Below, one piece after another: positions 18,393-26,655 of a stretch of 64,000 bases of DNA; positions within the stretch are counted from its first letter, which is position 1, and each line of letters starts with the position of its first letter. This stretch comes from Streptomyces zaomyceticus. GTDB lineage: Bacteria; Actinomycetota; Actinomycetes; Streptomycetales; Streptomycetaceae. The stretch is from assembly GCF_014656215.1 (NCBI RefSeq), contig NZ_BNBZ01000015.1, positions 62,001 to 126,000 on the forward strand, in the 5' to 3' direction. Both the position numbers and the translations under genes were made by a program. Below the pieces are notes generated by a model. That model searched no databases. It was given only the letters and a program-made list of their open reading frames with translations, and was not told the DNA's origin.

Positions 18393-18875
18393 GTGTCAAC
18401 CGCACACGAGGGGGACGAGGCCGCCGCCGGGCCGGACCTGGACGAGGCCGTACGCGCGTTGCTGCTGCTCATGCCTCGGATGGTCGGGCGGGCCAAGCGC
18501 ATCAGAATTCCCGACGAGTTGCAGTCGCTCACACTCGCGCCCCGTCATCTCTCCCTGCTCGCCTACCTCCTGTTCGACGGGCCGCTGAGCGTCAACGAGC
18601 TCGCGGTCCGGCTGGAGATCGCCCCCACGACCGTGAGCCTGATGGTCGGAGACCTGGCGAAGAAGGGTGTGCTGGAGCGGACCGAGGACCCCGCCGACCG
18701 CAGGCGCAAGATCGTCTCCATCGCACCGGCGCACAGTGCCGCCATCGACGGCTGGCTCGGCCGCAGCGCCGGCGCCTGGCGGGCGGCCCTCGCCCCCCTC
18801 GACGCGGCGCAGCGGCGCATGTTCCTGGAGACCCTCACCGCGTACGAGCGCGGCCTCAGCGACCCCCTGGATTGA
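18393..18875 (+). CDS. MarR family transcriptional regulator
   Basis: The 160-residue protein has the MarR winged helix: SLLAYLLFDGPLSVNELAVRLEIAPTTVSLMVGDL (helix-turn-helix about residues 60-90), then the wing KKGVLERTEDPADRRRKIVSI. Start GTG 18393 follows an AGGGAGGG site. It is divergent from the nitroreductase-hemerythrin gene with a perfect palindrome in between. Known relatives derepress when a phenolic ligand binds or a cysteine is oxidised; no cysteine is present here, favouring a ligand. Confidence 0.92.
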   Translation: MSTAHEGDEAAAGPDLDEAVRALLLLMPRMVGRAKRIRIPDELQSLTLAPRHLSLLAYLLFDGPLSVNELAVRLEIAPTTVSLMVGDLAKKGVLERTEDPADRRRKIVSIAPAHSAAIDGWLGRSAGAWRAALAPLDAAQRRMFLETLTAYERGLSDPLD

Positions 18876-18916
18876 CCGAACCGGGCGAAAGCCCCCTTTG
18901 TGGCAGGATGCGGATC

Positions 18917-20014
18917 ATGAGTTCGAGCACGGCGTCATTGACACGGCAGTGGACCACCTGGGGGCCGGTGGTGGCGGCGCTTGCGCTTGTCGCGGCCTGG
19001 GGGCGTGACCTCCCCGGCTTCGCCGTCGGGTTCATCGCGCTCTGCCTGATCGCCGCCGTTCTCGCCGCGGTCCACCACGCCGAGGTCATCGCCCACCGGG
19101 TGGGTGAACCGTACGGCTCGCTCGTCCTCGCCGTGGCCGTCACCGTCATCGAGGTCGGACTCATCGTCTCGCTGATGGTGGGAGGCGGCGAGAAGACCTC
19201 GACCTACGCCCGCGACACCGTCTTCGCCGCCGTCATGATCACCTGCAACGGCATCGTCGGTCTCTCCCTCCTCGTCGGCGCGCTCCGCAACCGGGTCGCC
19301 GTCTTCAACGCGGAGGGCTCCGGCGGCGCGCTCGCCACCGTCTGCACCCTGGCCACGATGACGCTCGTCCTGCCGACCTTCACCACCAGCCACCCGGGCC
19401 CCGAGTTCTCCGGCGTCCAGCTCGCCTTCGCCGCCGTCGCCTCCATCTGTCTGTACGGCGTGTTCGTCGGTGTCCAGACCGTCCGGCACCGGGACTACTT
19501 CCTCCCCGTGCCGCGTCCCGGCCACGACTCGGAGGACGACCACGCGGACCCGCCGACCCGGCGTGACGCCTGGACCAGCCTCGGACTCCTCGTGGTCGCC
19601 CTCGTCGCCGTCGTCGGGAACGCCAAGCTGATCTCCCCGACGATCGAGGACGGCGTGCAGTCGGCCGGCCTGCCCAAGGCGGTCGTCGGTGTCGTGATCG
19701 CCCTGATGGTGCTGCTGCCCGAGACCCTCGCCGCCGTCCGCGCGGCCCGCCGGGACCGCATGCAGACGAGCCTCAATCTCGCGTACGGCTCCGCGATCGC
19801 CAGTATCGGTCTGACGATTCCGGCGATCGCGCTCGCCTCCATCTGGCTGTCCGGGCCCCTGGTGCTCGGCCTCGGGCCGATTCACATGGTCCTGCTGGTG
19901 CTCACCGGGGTGGTGAGCGCCCTGACCGTGGTGCCCGGACGGGCCACGCTCCTCCAGGGCGGCGTCCACATGGCGATCTTCGCCGCCTTCGTGTTCCTGT
20001 CGTTCAGCCCCTGA
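18917..20014 (+). CDS. Calcium/proton antiporter (CaCA family, ChaA-like)
   Basis: The 365-residue integral membrane protein has about eleven hydrophobic segments and the two CaCA alpha-repeat signatures. The first is in VIEVGLIVSLM and NGIVGLSLLVGALRN; the second is LPETLAAVRAARRDRMQTSLNLAYGSAIASIGLTIP. A short acidic/histidine loop (GHDSEDDHAD) separates the halves. Members export Ca2+ or Na+ in exchange for H+. An ATG at 18908 would add three residues. The 3' end overlaps the convergent acylase gene by 11 bp. Confidence 0.92.
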   Translation: MSSSTASLTRQWTTWGPVVAALALVAAWGRDLPGFAVGFIALCLIAAVLAAVHHAEVIAHRVGEPYGSLVLAVAVTVIEVGLIVSLMVGGGEKTSTYARDTVFAAVMITCNGIVGLSLLVGALRNRVAVFNAEGSGGALATVCTLATMTLVLPTFTTSHPGPEFSGVQLAFAAVASICLYGVFVGVQTVRHRDYFLPVPRPGHDSEDDHADPPTRRDAWTSLGLLVVALVAVVGNAKLISPTIEDGVQSAGLPKAVVGVVIALMVLLPETLAAVRAARRDRMQTSLNLAYGSAIASIGLTIPAIALASIWLSGPLVLGLGPIHMVLLVLTGVVSALTVVPGRATLLQGGVHMAIFAAFVFLSFSP

Positions 20015-22478
20015 CCACCACCACCCGCAGCGCCGGCGAGCGCAGGATGTCCTTCTCGCAGAACCGGGAGGTCACCCAGCGCTCGCCCGCGTACAGCCGG
20101 GTCTGGTCGCTGTGGTGCGGCGACGCGGGGTTCGACGACTGGGAGTACGTGAGGAGCGTGCGGGCGACCGGGCACCGGCTGCCGTCCCAGCCCACCGCCT
20201 GCACATGGCTGGTCCCGTGAGCGACCTCCGTGTATCCGCCGCCCGCCGCGTCCCACACGGGCTCGGTCTTGTTCCAGACGCCCAACGACTCGGCGCCGCC
20301 GCTCACCGGGATCCGGTCCCCCTTGCGTACGACGAACTGATGTGCGCCGAGGGGCGCGTCCAGCGGGATCCCCGCCGCCCGCAGCTCCGCCACCGCGTCC
20401 GCGAGCGCCTTCGAGAAGCCCGGTGCCGCCGTGTTCAGGGTGCGCGGTGTACGCACCGGGTCGGCCGGCGAGAACGGCACCGTCCACTGCTGCGCCGACG
20501 GAACGGAGGCCGTGAACTTCCGCCAGAAGCGGTCGAAGAGCAGGGCACCCCGGCTCTCCACGTCCACCGTCCGGTCCCAGGCGCCGATCACCCGACAGGG
20601 CTCGGGATCGCCCGGCAGTGCCGCGGTACAGGCCCGCGCCACGTCGGCCGCCGCCAGATCACCGGCCGGAACCCGGTTGGCGAACTGCTGTCGCTGCAGG
20701 TCGGCCACCGTCAGGCCGCCGCGCGCCGCCATCGCCGCCACGTCCTCGACACCGCCCCGGGTCCGCAGCGAGCGCGGCGTCGCGATCGTCCCGAAGATCC
20801 GCTCGTAACCGGTCAGCGGCCGTTCGGCGTTGGTCAGCCAGGCACTGTCGTTGGAGTTCTCCACGTACGGGGTGTCCCGCAGCACCGGCATCCTCGCCGG
20901 GCCGAAGACACCCGGCTGCACCGCGTCCGGGTCGGAGCCGAGCGCGCAGTCCGTACGCGAGCCGTCGAGCACCGCGACCCCCGAGGACGGGTAGGTGGCC
21001 CGGCCGAGCGGGGTGGAGCAGCGCGTGGCGAGTTCGTCGGTGATCCGGGGGAGCACCTGGGCCTGGCTGAAGAGCGAGTGCCCCGCCGAGTCCGCCGCGA
21101 TCGTGTTGACCCACGGCAGCCCCTGCGTTCGCCGCAGGGTCTCGGCCATGTCCTGGACGGAGCGGGACCTGGCGAACCCGAGCGCGGTGTCGGAGGCCCG
21201 CAGATTCGCCGCGTTGGGGTCGTTGAGCGCGTACGCCGTGGTCGTCGTCCACGGCAGCGGGAGCTGGGCGCCGAGGGAGCCGACGACCGGGCCGTACCGG
21301 GTCCACCACTGGGTACGGGTGACGGGCGGGCCGCCCTTGACCGGCACGGTCACCTGACGCGGGGTCATCCGCTCCGGCCGGCCGCCCACCAGGTACGCGG
21401 TCGGGTCGCCGGGGGCGAGCGTCAGCTGGTGCAGGTTGAACGGGACCCCGGTGGCGACGCTATGGCTCCAGGCCACCTTGTCGTTGAAGCCGATGTTGAC
21501 GACGGTCGTGCCGAGGAGCGAGGCACCCGAGACGTTCAGCTCGCCCGGGATGGTCTGCTGCGACTGCCAGAAGCGACGGCCGCCCTGCCAGGGGTAGTGC
21601 GGATTGCCGAGGAGCAGCCCCCGGCCGTTCGCCGTCGTGGCGCCCGAGAAGGCGACGGCGTTGGAACCCATGGTGGCGTTCCCGGCGGCGAACAACTCCC
21701 GGGCGGCCGCGGCGGCACGTTCGGGGTCGGGCGAGCTCCCGGGGGTCCCGGTGAGAGGGGCCGGGGGAGTGGCGGGCGGCCGGGAGGAGGTGACGCCGTC
21801 GACGGCGCGGCCCTGCCCGCCGAGCACCGAGACGGCGTAGCCGCGCCGGGCCACGTCGAGGGCGGTCACCGGGCGGACCCAGTCCGCCCCGGCACAGGCG
21901 GGATCGGTGATCCGGTTCTTGCGCAGCCAGGCGTTGTATCCGGCCGCCCAGCCGCGCATGAGTTCCCGGAGCTCCCGGCTCGGGCCGGCGGGCGCCGGGG
22001 TCCCGAGCAGAGCCTCGACCGTTCCGGCCTCCTTCACCCCGCGGAAGTACAGGTCGCTGGAGAGGTTGGTGGCGGCCGAGGAGAGCGAGCCGTCCGTGGC
22101 GGCGTCCGGGCCGAAGTACCGGGAGCGTTCCCCGTTCACGGTCAGGAAGCCGTCCGCGAGCGTACAGATCTGGTCGGCGGCCTGCGCCCAGCCCGTACCG
22201 AAGCCGAGGTTCGCGTAGTCCTTGCCCACGATGTGGGGGATGCCGTACTCCGTGTACCGGACGACGGCCGACAGGCCCCGGTCGGAGGGGTGGTGGCCCC
22301 GGTCCCCGGAATCGGCCACCGCCGCGCCGGGCAGTGTGGCGACGACCACGGCGAGGGCCGCGCCGGTGAGCGCCGGACGCCTCAGCCTCGTACGGAACAG
22401 CCACGTACCGAGCAGGCGGGCACGGAGCGGCCCGGGACGGGCCGGTCGGGGACCCGTCGGACGAGTGTGTCGGTGCAA
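20004..22478 (-). CDS. Secreted penicillin acylase-family amidase (Ntn hydrolase)
   Basis: The 824-residue precursor has a signal peptide (ALTGAALAVVVATLPGAAVADS), an alpha chain with TEYGIPHIVGKDYANLGFGTGWAQAADQ, and an autocleavage site at NATMG-SNAVAFSG where the new N-terminal Ser is the nucleophile. A long beta chain follows. Relatives include AhlM-type acyl-homoserine lactone acylase and aculeacin/penicillin V acylases from actinomycetes, which cut fatty-acyl amide bonds outside the cell. A TTG at 22478 is preferred because GGGAGG sits 5 bp ahead; an ATG at 22520 lacks a site. Exact acyl substrate unknown. Confidence 0.9.
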   Translation of the reverse strand: MHRHTRPTGPRPARPGPLRARLLGTWLFRTRLRRPALTGAALAVVVATLPGAAVADSGDRGHHPSDRGLSAVVRYTEYGIPHIVGKDYANLGFGTGWAQAADQICTLADGFLTVNGERSRYFGPDAATDGSLSSAATNLSSDLYFRGVKEAGTVEALLGTPAPAGPSRELRELMRGWAAGYNAWLRKNRITDPACAGADWVRPVTALDVARRGYAVSVLGGQGRAVDGVTSSRPPATPPAPLTGTPGSSPDPERAAAAARELFAAGNATMGSNAVAFSGATTANGRGLLLGNPHYPWQGGRRFWQSQQTIPGELNVSGASLLGTTVVNIGFNDKVAWSHSVATGVPFNLHQLTLAPGDPTAYLVGGRPERMTPRQVTVPVKGGPPVTRTQWWTRYGPVVGSLGAQLPLPWTTTTAYALNDPNAANLRASDTALGFARSRSVQDMAETLRRTQGLPWVNTIAADSAGHSLFSQAQVLPRITDELATRCSTPLGRATYPSSGVAVLDGSRTDCALGSDPDAVQPGVFGPARMPVLRDTPYVENSNDSAWLTNAERPLTGYERIFGTIATPRSLRTRGGVEDVAAMAARGGLTVADLQRQQFANRVPAGDLAAADVARACTAALPGDPEPCRVIGAWDRTVDVESRGALLFDRFWRKFTASVPSAQQWTVPFSPADPVRTPRTLNTAAPGFSKALADAVAELRAAGIPLDAPLGAHQFVVRKGDRIPVSGGAESLGVWNKTEPVWDAAGGGYTEVAHGTSHVQAVGWDGSRCPVARTLLTYSQSSNPASPHHSDQTRLYAGERWVTSRFCEKDILRSPALRVVVVRG

Positions 22479-22578
22479 GGTGCCTCCCAACGGAAGGATG
22501 AGCACTGCGGGTCCGACCATGCACGCAGCAGGCCGCCCCCGTTGTCAACATGCCGTTCGGTATCCGAGGTCCGGGCAT

Positions 22579-22594
22579 GTGCGGCGCGCCGCAC
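22579..22594. promoter_or_regulatory. Perfect 16-bp palindrome between divergent genes
   Basis: GTGCGGCGCGCCGCAC is fully self-complementary and lies between the acylase (minus) and an acyl-CoA synthetase (plus). It could be an operator. A perfect GC-only palindrome is not rare by chance at this base composition, so the support is weak. Confidence 0.3.
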
Positions 22595-22635
22595 GGTACT
22601 TGACCTCCCGCCCACGGCACACCGAGGATCGCCGC

Positions 22636-24153
22636 ATGGATCGACTCCTCAGCCGCGCCGTCGACGGTGTCCTGCGCATGAGCGCCCAGCGCGTCCCCGA
22701 CCGGATCGCCGTCCGGTACGCCGACCGCGCCTGGACGTACGCCGAGCTGGACGCGGCCGTCTCCACCGCCGCGGCCGTCCTGCGCGAACCGCACCACCTC
22801 GGCCTGGCCGAGTCCGCCCGGGTCGCGACCTACGGCCACAACTCCGACGCCTACCTCGTCGCGTTCCTCGCGTGCTCGCGGGCGGGCCTGATCCATGTGC
22901 CCGTCAACCACCATCTGGCCGGAGAGGACCTCGCGTACCTCCTGGAGCAGTCGGAGACCTCCCTGGTCCTCGCCGACCCAGCCCTCGCGGAGCGCGTACC
23001 CGACGGATTCGCGGTCAAGGCGCTGCGGGACGCGCCCGGTTCACTCCTCGACGCACTCGCCGCACCGGAGCCGTACGACAGCGACCGGGACGCCCGGGAC
23101 CTCGTCCAGCTGCTCTACACCTCGGGCACCACCGCCCTGCCCAAGGGCGCGATGATGACCCACCGCGCTCTGGTCCACGAGTACGCGAGCGCGATCGAGG
23201 CCCTCGGCCTGCACGAGGACGACCGGCCGGTGCACGCCCTGCCGCTCTACCACTCGGCACAGATGCATGTCTTCCTGCTGCCGTACCTCGCCGTCGGCGC
23301 CGAGAACACGATCGTCGACGGACCCGATCCGGCGGCCCTCCTCGACCTGGTCGAGGCGGGCCGGGCGGACAGCTTCTTCGCCCCGCCGACCGTCTGGATC
23401 GCTCTCGCCAACCACCCGGACTTCGGGGACCGGGACCTGTCGGCGCTGCGCAAGGCCTACTACGGGGCCTCGATCATGCCCGTACCCGTGCTGGAGCGGC
23501 TGCGTGCCCGGCTGCCCGGACTGCGCTTCCACAACTGCTTCGGCCAGTCCGAGATCGGTCCGCTCGCCACCGTCCTCGGCCCCGACGAACACGAGGGCCG
23601 GATGGACTCCTGCGGGCGGCCGGTCCGCCACGTCGAGGCCAGGGTCGTCGGCGAGGACGGAGAGGACGTGCCCGACGGCACCCCCGGCGAGATCGTCTAC
23701 CGCTCGCCCCAGCTGTGCGAGGGCTACTGGCGCAAGCCCGAGGAGACCGAGGCGGCCTTCCGGGGCGGCTGGTTCCACTCGGGCGACCTCGCCGTGCGCG
23801 ATGCCGAGGGGTACCTCACGATCGTCGACCGGGTGAAGGACGTCATCAACTCCGGGGGAGTCCTGGTCGCCTCGCGTCAGGTCGAGGACGCGCTCTACAC
23901 CCACCCGGGTGTCGCCGAGGTGGCCGTCATCGGCCTCCCCGACGACCGCTGGATCGAGGCGGTCACAGCCGTGGTCGTCCCGCGCGGCGAGGTCACCGAG
24001 GCCGAACTCCTCGCCCACGCACGGGAGAAGCTCGCCCACTTCAAGGCCCCGAAGCGCATCCACTTCGCCCCCGAACTGCCGCGCAACGCGAGCGGCAAGA
24101 TCCTCAAGCGGGAGCTGCGCGACCGGCTCGGGGCGGCGGTCGGCGAGGAGTGA
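22636..24153 (+). CDS. Acyl-CoA synthetase (FadD-like)
   Basis: The 505-residue class I adenylate-forming enzyme carries LLYTSGTTALPKGAMM (ATP loop), the A5 segment HNCFGQSEIG, the hinge DRVKDVINSGGVLVASRQVE and the tail NASGKILKRELR. ATG 22636 begins at the family's usual N-terminus. It probably activates a medium- or long-chain fatty acid; acyl groups freed by the divergent secreted acylase are one conceivable source, an inference from position only. It is convergent with paaK. Confidence 0.9.
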   Translation: MDRLLSRAVDGVLRMSAQRVPDRIAVRYADRAWTYAELDAAVSTAAAVLREPHHLGLAESARVATYGHNSDAYLVAFLACSRAGLIHVPVNHHLAGEDLAYLLEQSETSLVLADPALAERVPDGFAVKALRDAPGSLLDALAAPEPYDSDRDARDLVQLLYTSGTTALPKGAMMTHRALVHEYASAIEALGLHEDDRPVHALPLYHSAQMHVFLLPYLAVGAENTIVDGPDPAALLDLVEAGRADSFFAPPTVWIALANHPDFGDRDLSALRKAYYGASIMPVPVLERLRARLPGLRFHNCFGQSEIGPLATVLGPDEHEGRMDSCGRPVRHVEARVVGEDGEDVPDGTPGEIVYRSPQLCEGYWRKPEETEAAFRGGWFHSGDLAVRDAEGYLTIVDRVKDVINSGGVLVASRQVEDALYTHPGVAEVAVIGLPDDRWIEAVTAVVVPRGEVTEAELLAHAREKLAHFKAPKRIHFAPELPRNASGKILKRELRDRLGAAVGEE

Positions 24154-24213
24154 GACGGGGCGGACCCGGGGCGACGGCACCGACCCGGGCCCGGCGGCCC
24201 CCCGCCCGGCCCG

Positions 24214-25509
24214 TCAGGACTCCCGGGGCTCCCGCAGGTCCACGATCCGCTTGATCTTGCCCACCGAGCGCTCAAGGGTCTCGGGATCGACGACCTCGAC
24301 CCCGACCGAGACCCCGATTCCGTCCTTGACCGCCGCCGCGATCGCCCGGGCCGCCGCCGTCCGCTCCTCCTCCGTCGCCCCCGCCCGGGCCTCGGCCCGT
24401 ACGGTGAGGGCGTCGAGCCGCCCCTCCCGGGTCAGCCGCAGCTGGAAGTGGGGGGCCACGGACGGGGTGCGGAGGACGATCTCCTCGATCTGGGTGGGGA
24501 AGAGGTTCACCCCCCGAAGGATGATCATGTCGTCGCTGCGCCCGGTCACCTTCTCCATCCGCCGGAACACCCGCGCGGTCCCCGGCAGCAGACGGGTCAG
24601 GTCACGGGTCCGGTAGCGGACGATCGGCATGGCCTCCTTGGTGAGCGAGGTGAAGACGAGCTCGCCCTCCTCGCCGTCGGGCAGGACCTCGCCCGTGAAC
24701 GGGTCCACGATCTCCGGGTAGAAGTGGTCCTCCCAGATGTGCAGACCGTCCTTGGTCTCCACGCACTCCTGCGCCACGCCCGGGCCGATCACCTCCGACA
24801 GCCCGTATATGTCGACGGCGTCGATCGCGAAGGCCTCCTCGATCTCCTTCCGCATCGCCTCCGTCCACGGCTCGGCGCCGAACACGCCCACCTTCAGGGA
24901 GGTCGACCGCGGGTCCACGCCCTGCCGCTCGAACTCGTCGAGAAGCGTGAGCATGTACGAAGGGGTGACCATGATGATCTCGGGCCGGAAGTCCTGGATG
25001 AGCTGCACCTGCCGGGCCGTCATCCCGCCCGAGGCGGGGATCACCGTGCACCCGAGGCGCTCCGCGCCGTAGTGGGCGCCGAGGCCGCCGGTGAACAGGC
25101 CGTATCCGTAGGCCACATGCACCTTGTGCCCGGGGCGGGCGCCGGCCGCCCGCAGGGAACGCGCCACCACGTCGGCCCACATGTCCAGGTCGCCGTCGGT
25201 GTAGCCGACGACGGTCGGCCGGCCGGTGGTGCCGCTGGACGCGTGGACGCGCCGGATCCGGGACTGGTCGACGGCGAACATGCCGAAGGGGTAGTGCTCG
25301 CGGAGGTCGGCCTTGGTGGTGAAGGGGAAGCGGGCCAGGTCCGCGAGCGTCCGGCAGTCGTCCGGGGTCACCCCGGCCGCGTCGAAGGAGTGCCGGTAGT
25401 GGTCCACGTTCTCGTACGCGTGGCGCAGCGTCGCGCGCAGCCGCTCCAGCTGGAGCGCCGCGAGCTCCTCGCGTCCGAGCCGTTCGCCACTGTCCAGCAG
25501 GTCCGTCAT
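24214..25509 (-). CDS. paaK: Phenylacetate-CoA ligase
   Basis: The 431-residue enzyme converts phenylacetate, ATP and CoA to phenylacetyl-CoA. It has the PaaK-specific ATP loop VHASSGTTGRPTVVGYTDGD, the fold start RHAYENVDHYRHSFDAAGV, the DIYGLSEVIGPGVAQEC acceptor block and a GRSDDMIILRGVNLFPTQIE hinge. Length equals family norm. The rest of the paa pathway (paaABCDE, paaG, paaZ) is not in this window, so the gene is separated from its pathway here. A TetR-type palindrome lies 30 bp upstream of the start. Confidence 0.95.
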   Translation of the reverse strand: MTDLLDSGERLGREELAALQLERLRATLRHAYENVDHYRHSFDAAGVTPDDCRTLADLARFPFTTKADLREHYPFGMFAVDQSRIRRVHASSGTTGRPTVVGYTDGDLDMWADVVARSLRAAGARPGHKVHVAYGYGLFTGGLGAHYGAERLGCTVIPASGGMTARQVQLIQDFRPEIIMVTPSYMLTLLDEFERQGVDPRSTSLKVGVFGAEPWTEAMRKEIEEAFAIDAVDIYGLSEVIGPGVAQECVETKDGLHIWEDHFYPEIVDPFTGEVLPDGEEGELVFTSLTKEAMPIVRYRTRDLTRLLPGTARVFRRMEKVTGRSDDMIILRGVNLFPTQIEEIVLRTPSVAPHFQLRLTREGRLDALTVRAEARAGATEEERTAAARAIAAAVKDGIGVSVGVEVVDPETLERSVGKIKRIVDLREPRES

Positions 25510-25538
25510 CGAGCCACCCTCCAGGGTCGTAAAACGGA

Positions 25539-25556
25539 CTACCGATCATTCGGTAG
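25539..25556. promoter_or_regulatory. TetR-type operator upstream of paaK
   Basis: An 18-bp dyad CTACCGA-TCAT-TCGGTAG with perfect 7-bp arms sits 30 bp ahead of the paaK start. PaaR-type TetR repressors of actinobacterial phenylacetate genes use dyads of this general form. No TetR gene lies beside it, so the repressor would be encoded elsewhere. Confidence 0.7.
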
Positions 25557-25693
25557 ATCCGCTCCGGGCCAGTTAAACCGGAGGTACCCGGGGGTTGGCA
25601 AGGGGGCGGGAGAACTTTTCCCCGCACGCCCGGCACCGGACGGCCCCCTAATCCCGTTGCAAGGTCCTGACCAGGGGTGTTGGAGTGGCCCGT

Positions 25694-26488
25694 ATGGAAT
25701 CCCAGCACCGCGCGCAAGCACCGCGCCTCCGCGATCTGTACGACCGCCAGCTCCGCCGCGAGGCCCGTCCCGACGGTCCCGGCTGCCGCGTCGAACGCGT
25801 CGGCGACGTCGTCCGGCAGACCGGACCCGCGCACGCCTGGAACGGCGTCCTCTGGTCCGGTCTCGACGACACCACCGCCGCCGGTGCCATCGCCGGGCAG
25901 ATCGACCACTACCGGACCGCCGGTCTGTCCTTCGAGTGGAAGCTCTACGGCCACGACACCCCCGCGGACCTCGGCGACCGGCTCCTCGCCGCCGGCTTCA
26001 CCGCCGAGGACCCCGAGACCCTGATGGCCGCCGAAGCCGCCGCGCTGCCCCACGACGTACCCCTGCCCGAGGGCGTCGAACTCCGCGCCGTCACCGACGA
26101 GCAGGGGGTACGCCAGGTGGTCGAGGTGCACGAACGCGCCTTCGGCACCGACAGCACCCACATCGGACGGCAGCTCCTGGACCGGCTCGCGGCCGACCCC
26201 GACACGGTCACCGCCGTCGTCGCCCTCGCCGCCGGCGAACCCGTCAGCGCCGCCCGCCTCGAACTCTGCCCCGGTACCGACTTCGCGGGACTGTGGGGCG
26301 GCGGAACCGTCGAGAGCTGGCGCGGCCGAGGCCTCTACCGCGCCCTCGTCGCCCATCGCGCCCGCATCGCGGCCGAACGCGGCCACCGCTACGTCCAGGT
26401 CGACGCGGCCGACACGAGCCGGCCCATCCTCCACCGCCTCGGCTTCCTCACCCTCTCCACCACCACCCCTTATACGTACGGCGGTTAG
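25694..26488 (+). CDS. GNAT family N-acetyltransferase
   Basis: The 264-residue protein has a GNAT domain in the C-terminal half: GGTVESWRGRGLYRALVAHRARIAAERGH is the acetyl-CoA loop, and VDAADTSRPILHRLGFLTLSTTTPY ends the fold. The N-terminal 120 residues hold a second, weaker GNAT-like half (IDHYRTAGLSFEWKLYGHDTPADL), as in tandem-GNAT proteins. ATG 25694 has GGAG 9 bp ahead; a GTG at 25685 is an alternative. Acceptor unknown. Confidence 0.85.
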   Translation: MESQHRAQAPRLRDLYDRQLRREARPDGPGCRVERVGDVVRQTGPAHAWNGVLWSGLDDTTAAGAIAGQIDHYRTAGLSFEWKLYGHDTPADLGDRLLAAGFTAEDPETLMAAEAAALPHDVPLPEGVELRAVTDEQGVRQVVEVHERAFGTDSTHIGRQLLDRLAADPDTVTAVVALAAGEPVSAARLELCPGTDFAGLWGGGTVESWRGRGLYRALVAHRARIAAERGHRYVQVDAADTSRPILHRLGFLTLSTTTPYTYGG

Positions 26489-26524
26489 GCCACCGCGCTG
26501 TCGAGCCTCCGAGCGCCCCGGCCG

Positions 26525-26580
26525 CCGAACCCGAGCCGCCGAGCCCGAGTTGCCGAACCCGATCCGCCGAGCCGTCGAAC
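26525..26580. repeat. Four tandem 14-bp imperfect repeats
   Basis: Units of the form CCGA(A/G)CCCGA(G/T)CCG repeat four times in the gap between a GNAT gene and a kinase gene; the last is degenerate. They may have arisen by slippage. No function is evident. Confidence 0.6.
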
Positions 26581-26655
26581 ACGGGACGGGCGCGGTGTCC
26601 TGAAACGGTAGGGTGCCGTCCGGCAATCGAGGTCTGCGTGGGGAGACACGGATCC

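Noticed and set aside
20112-24254. A 1380-codon plus-strand frame
   Set aside because: It is antisense to the acylase, then out of frame with the acyl-CoA ligase; composition is Arg/Gly-rich without motifs.
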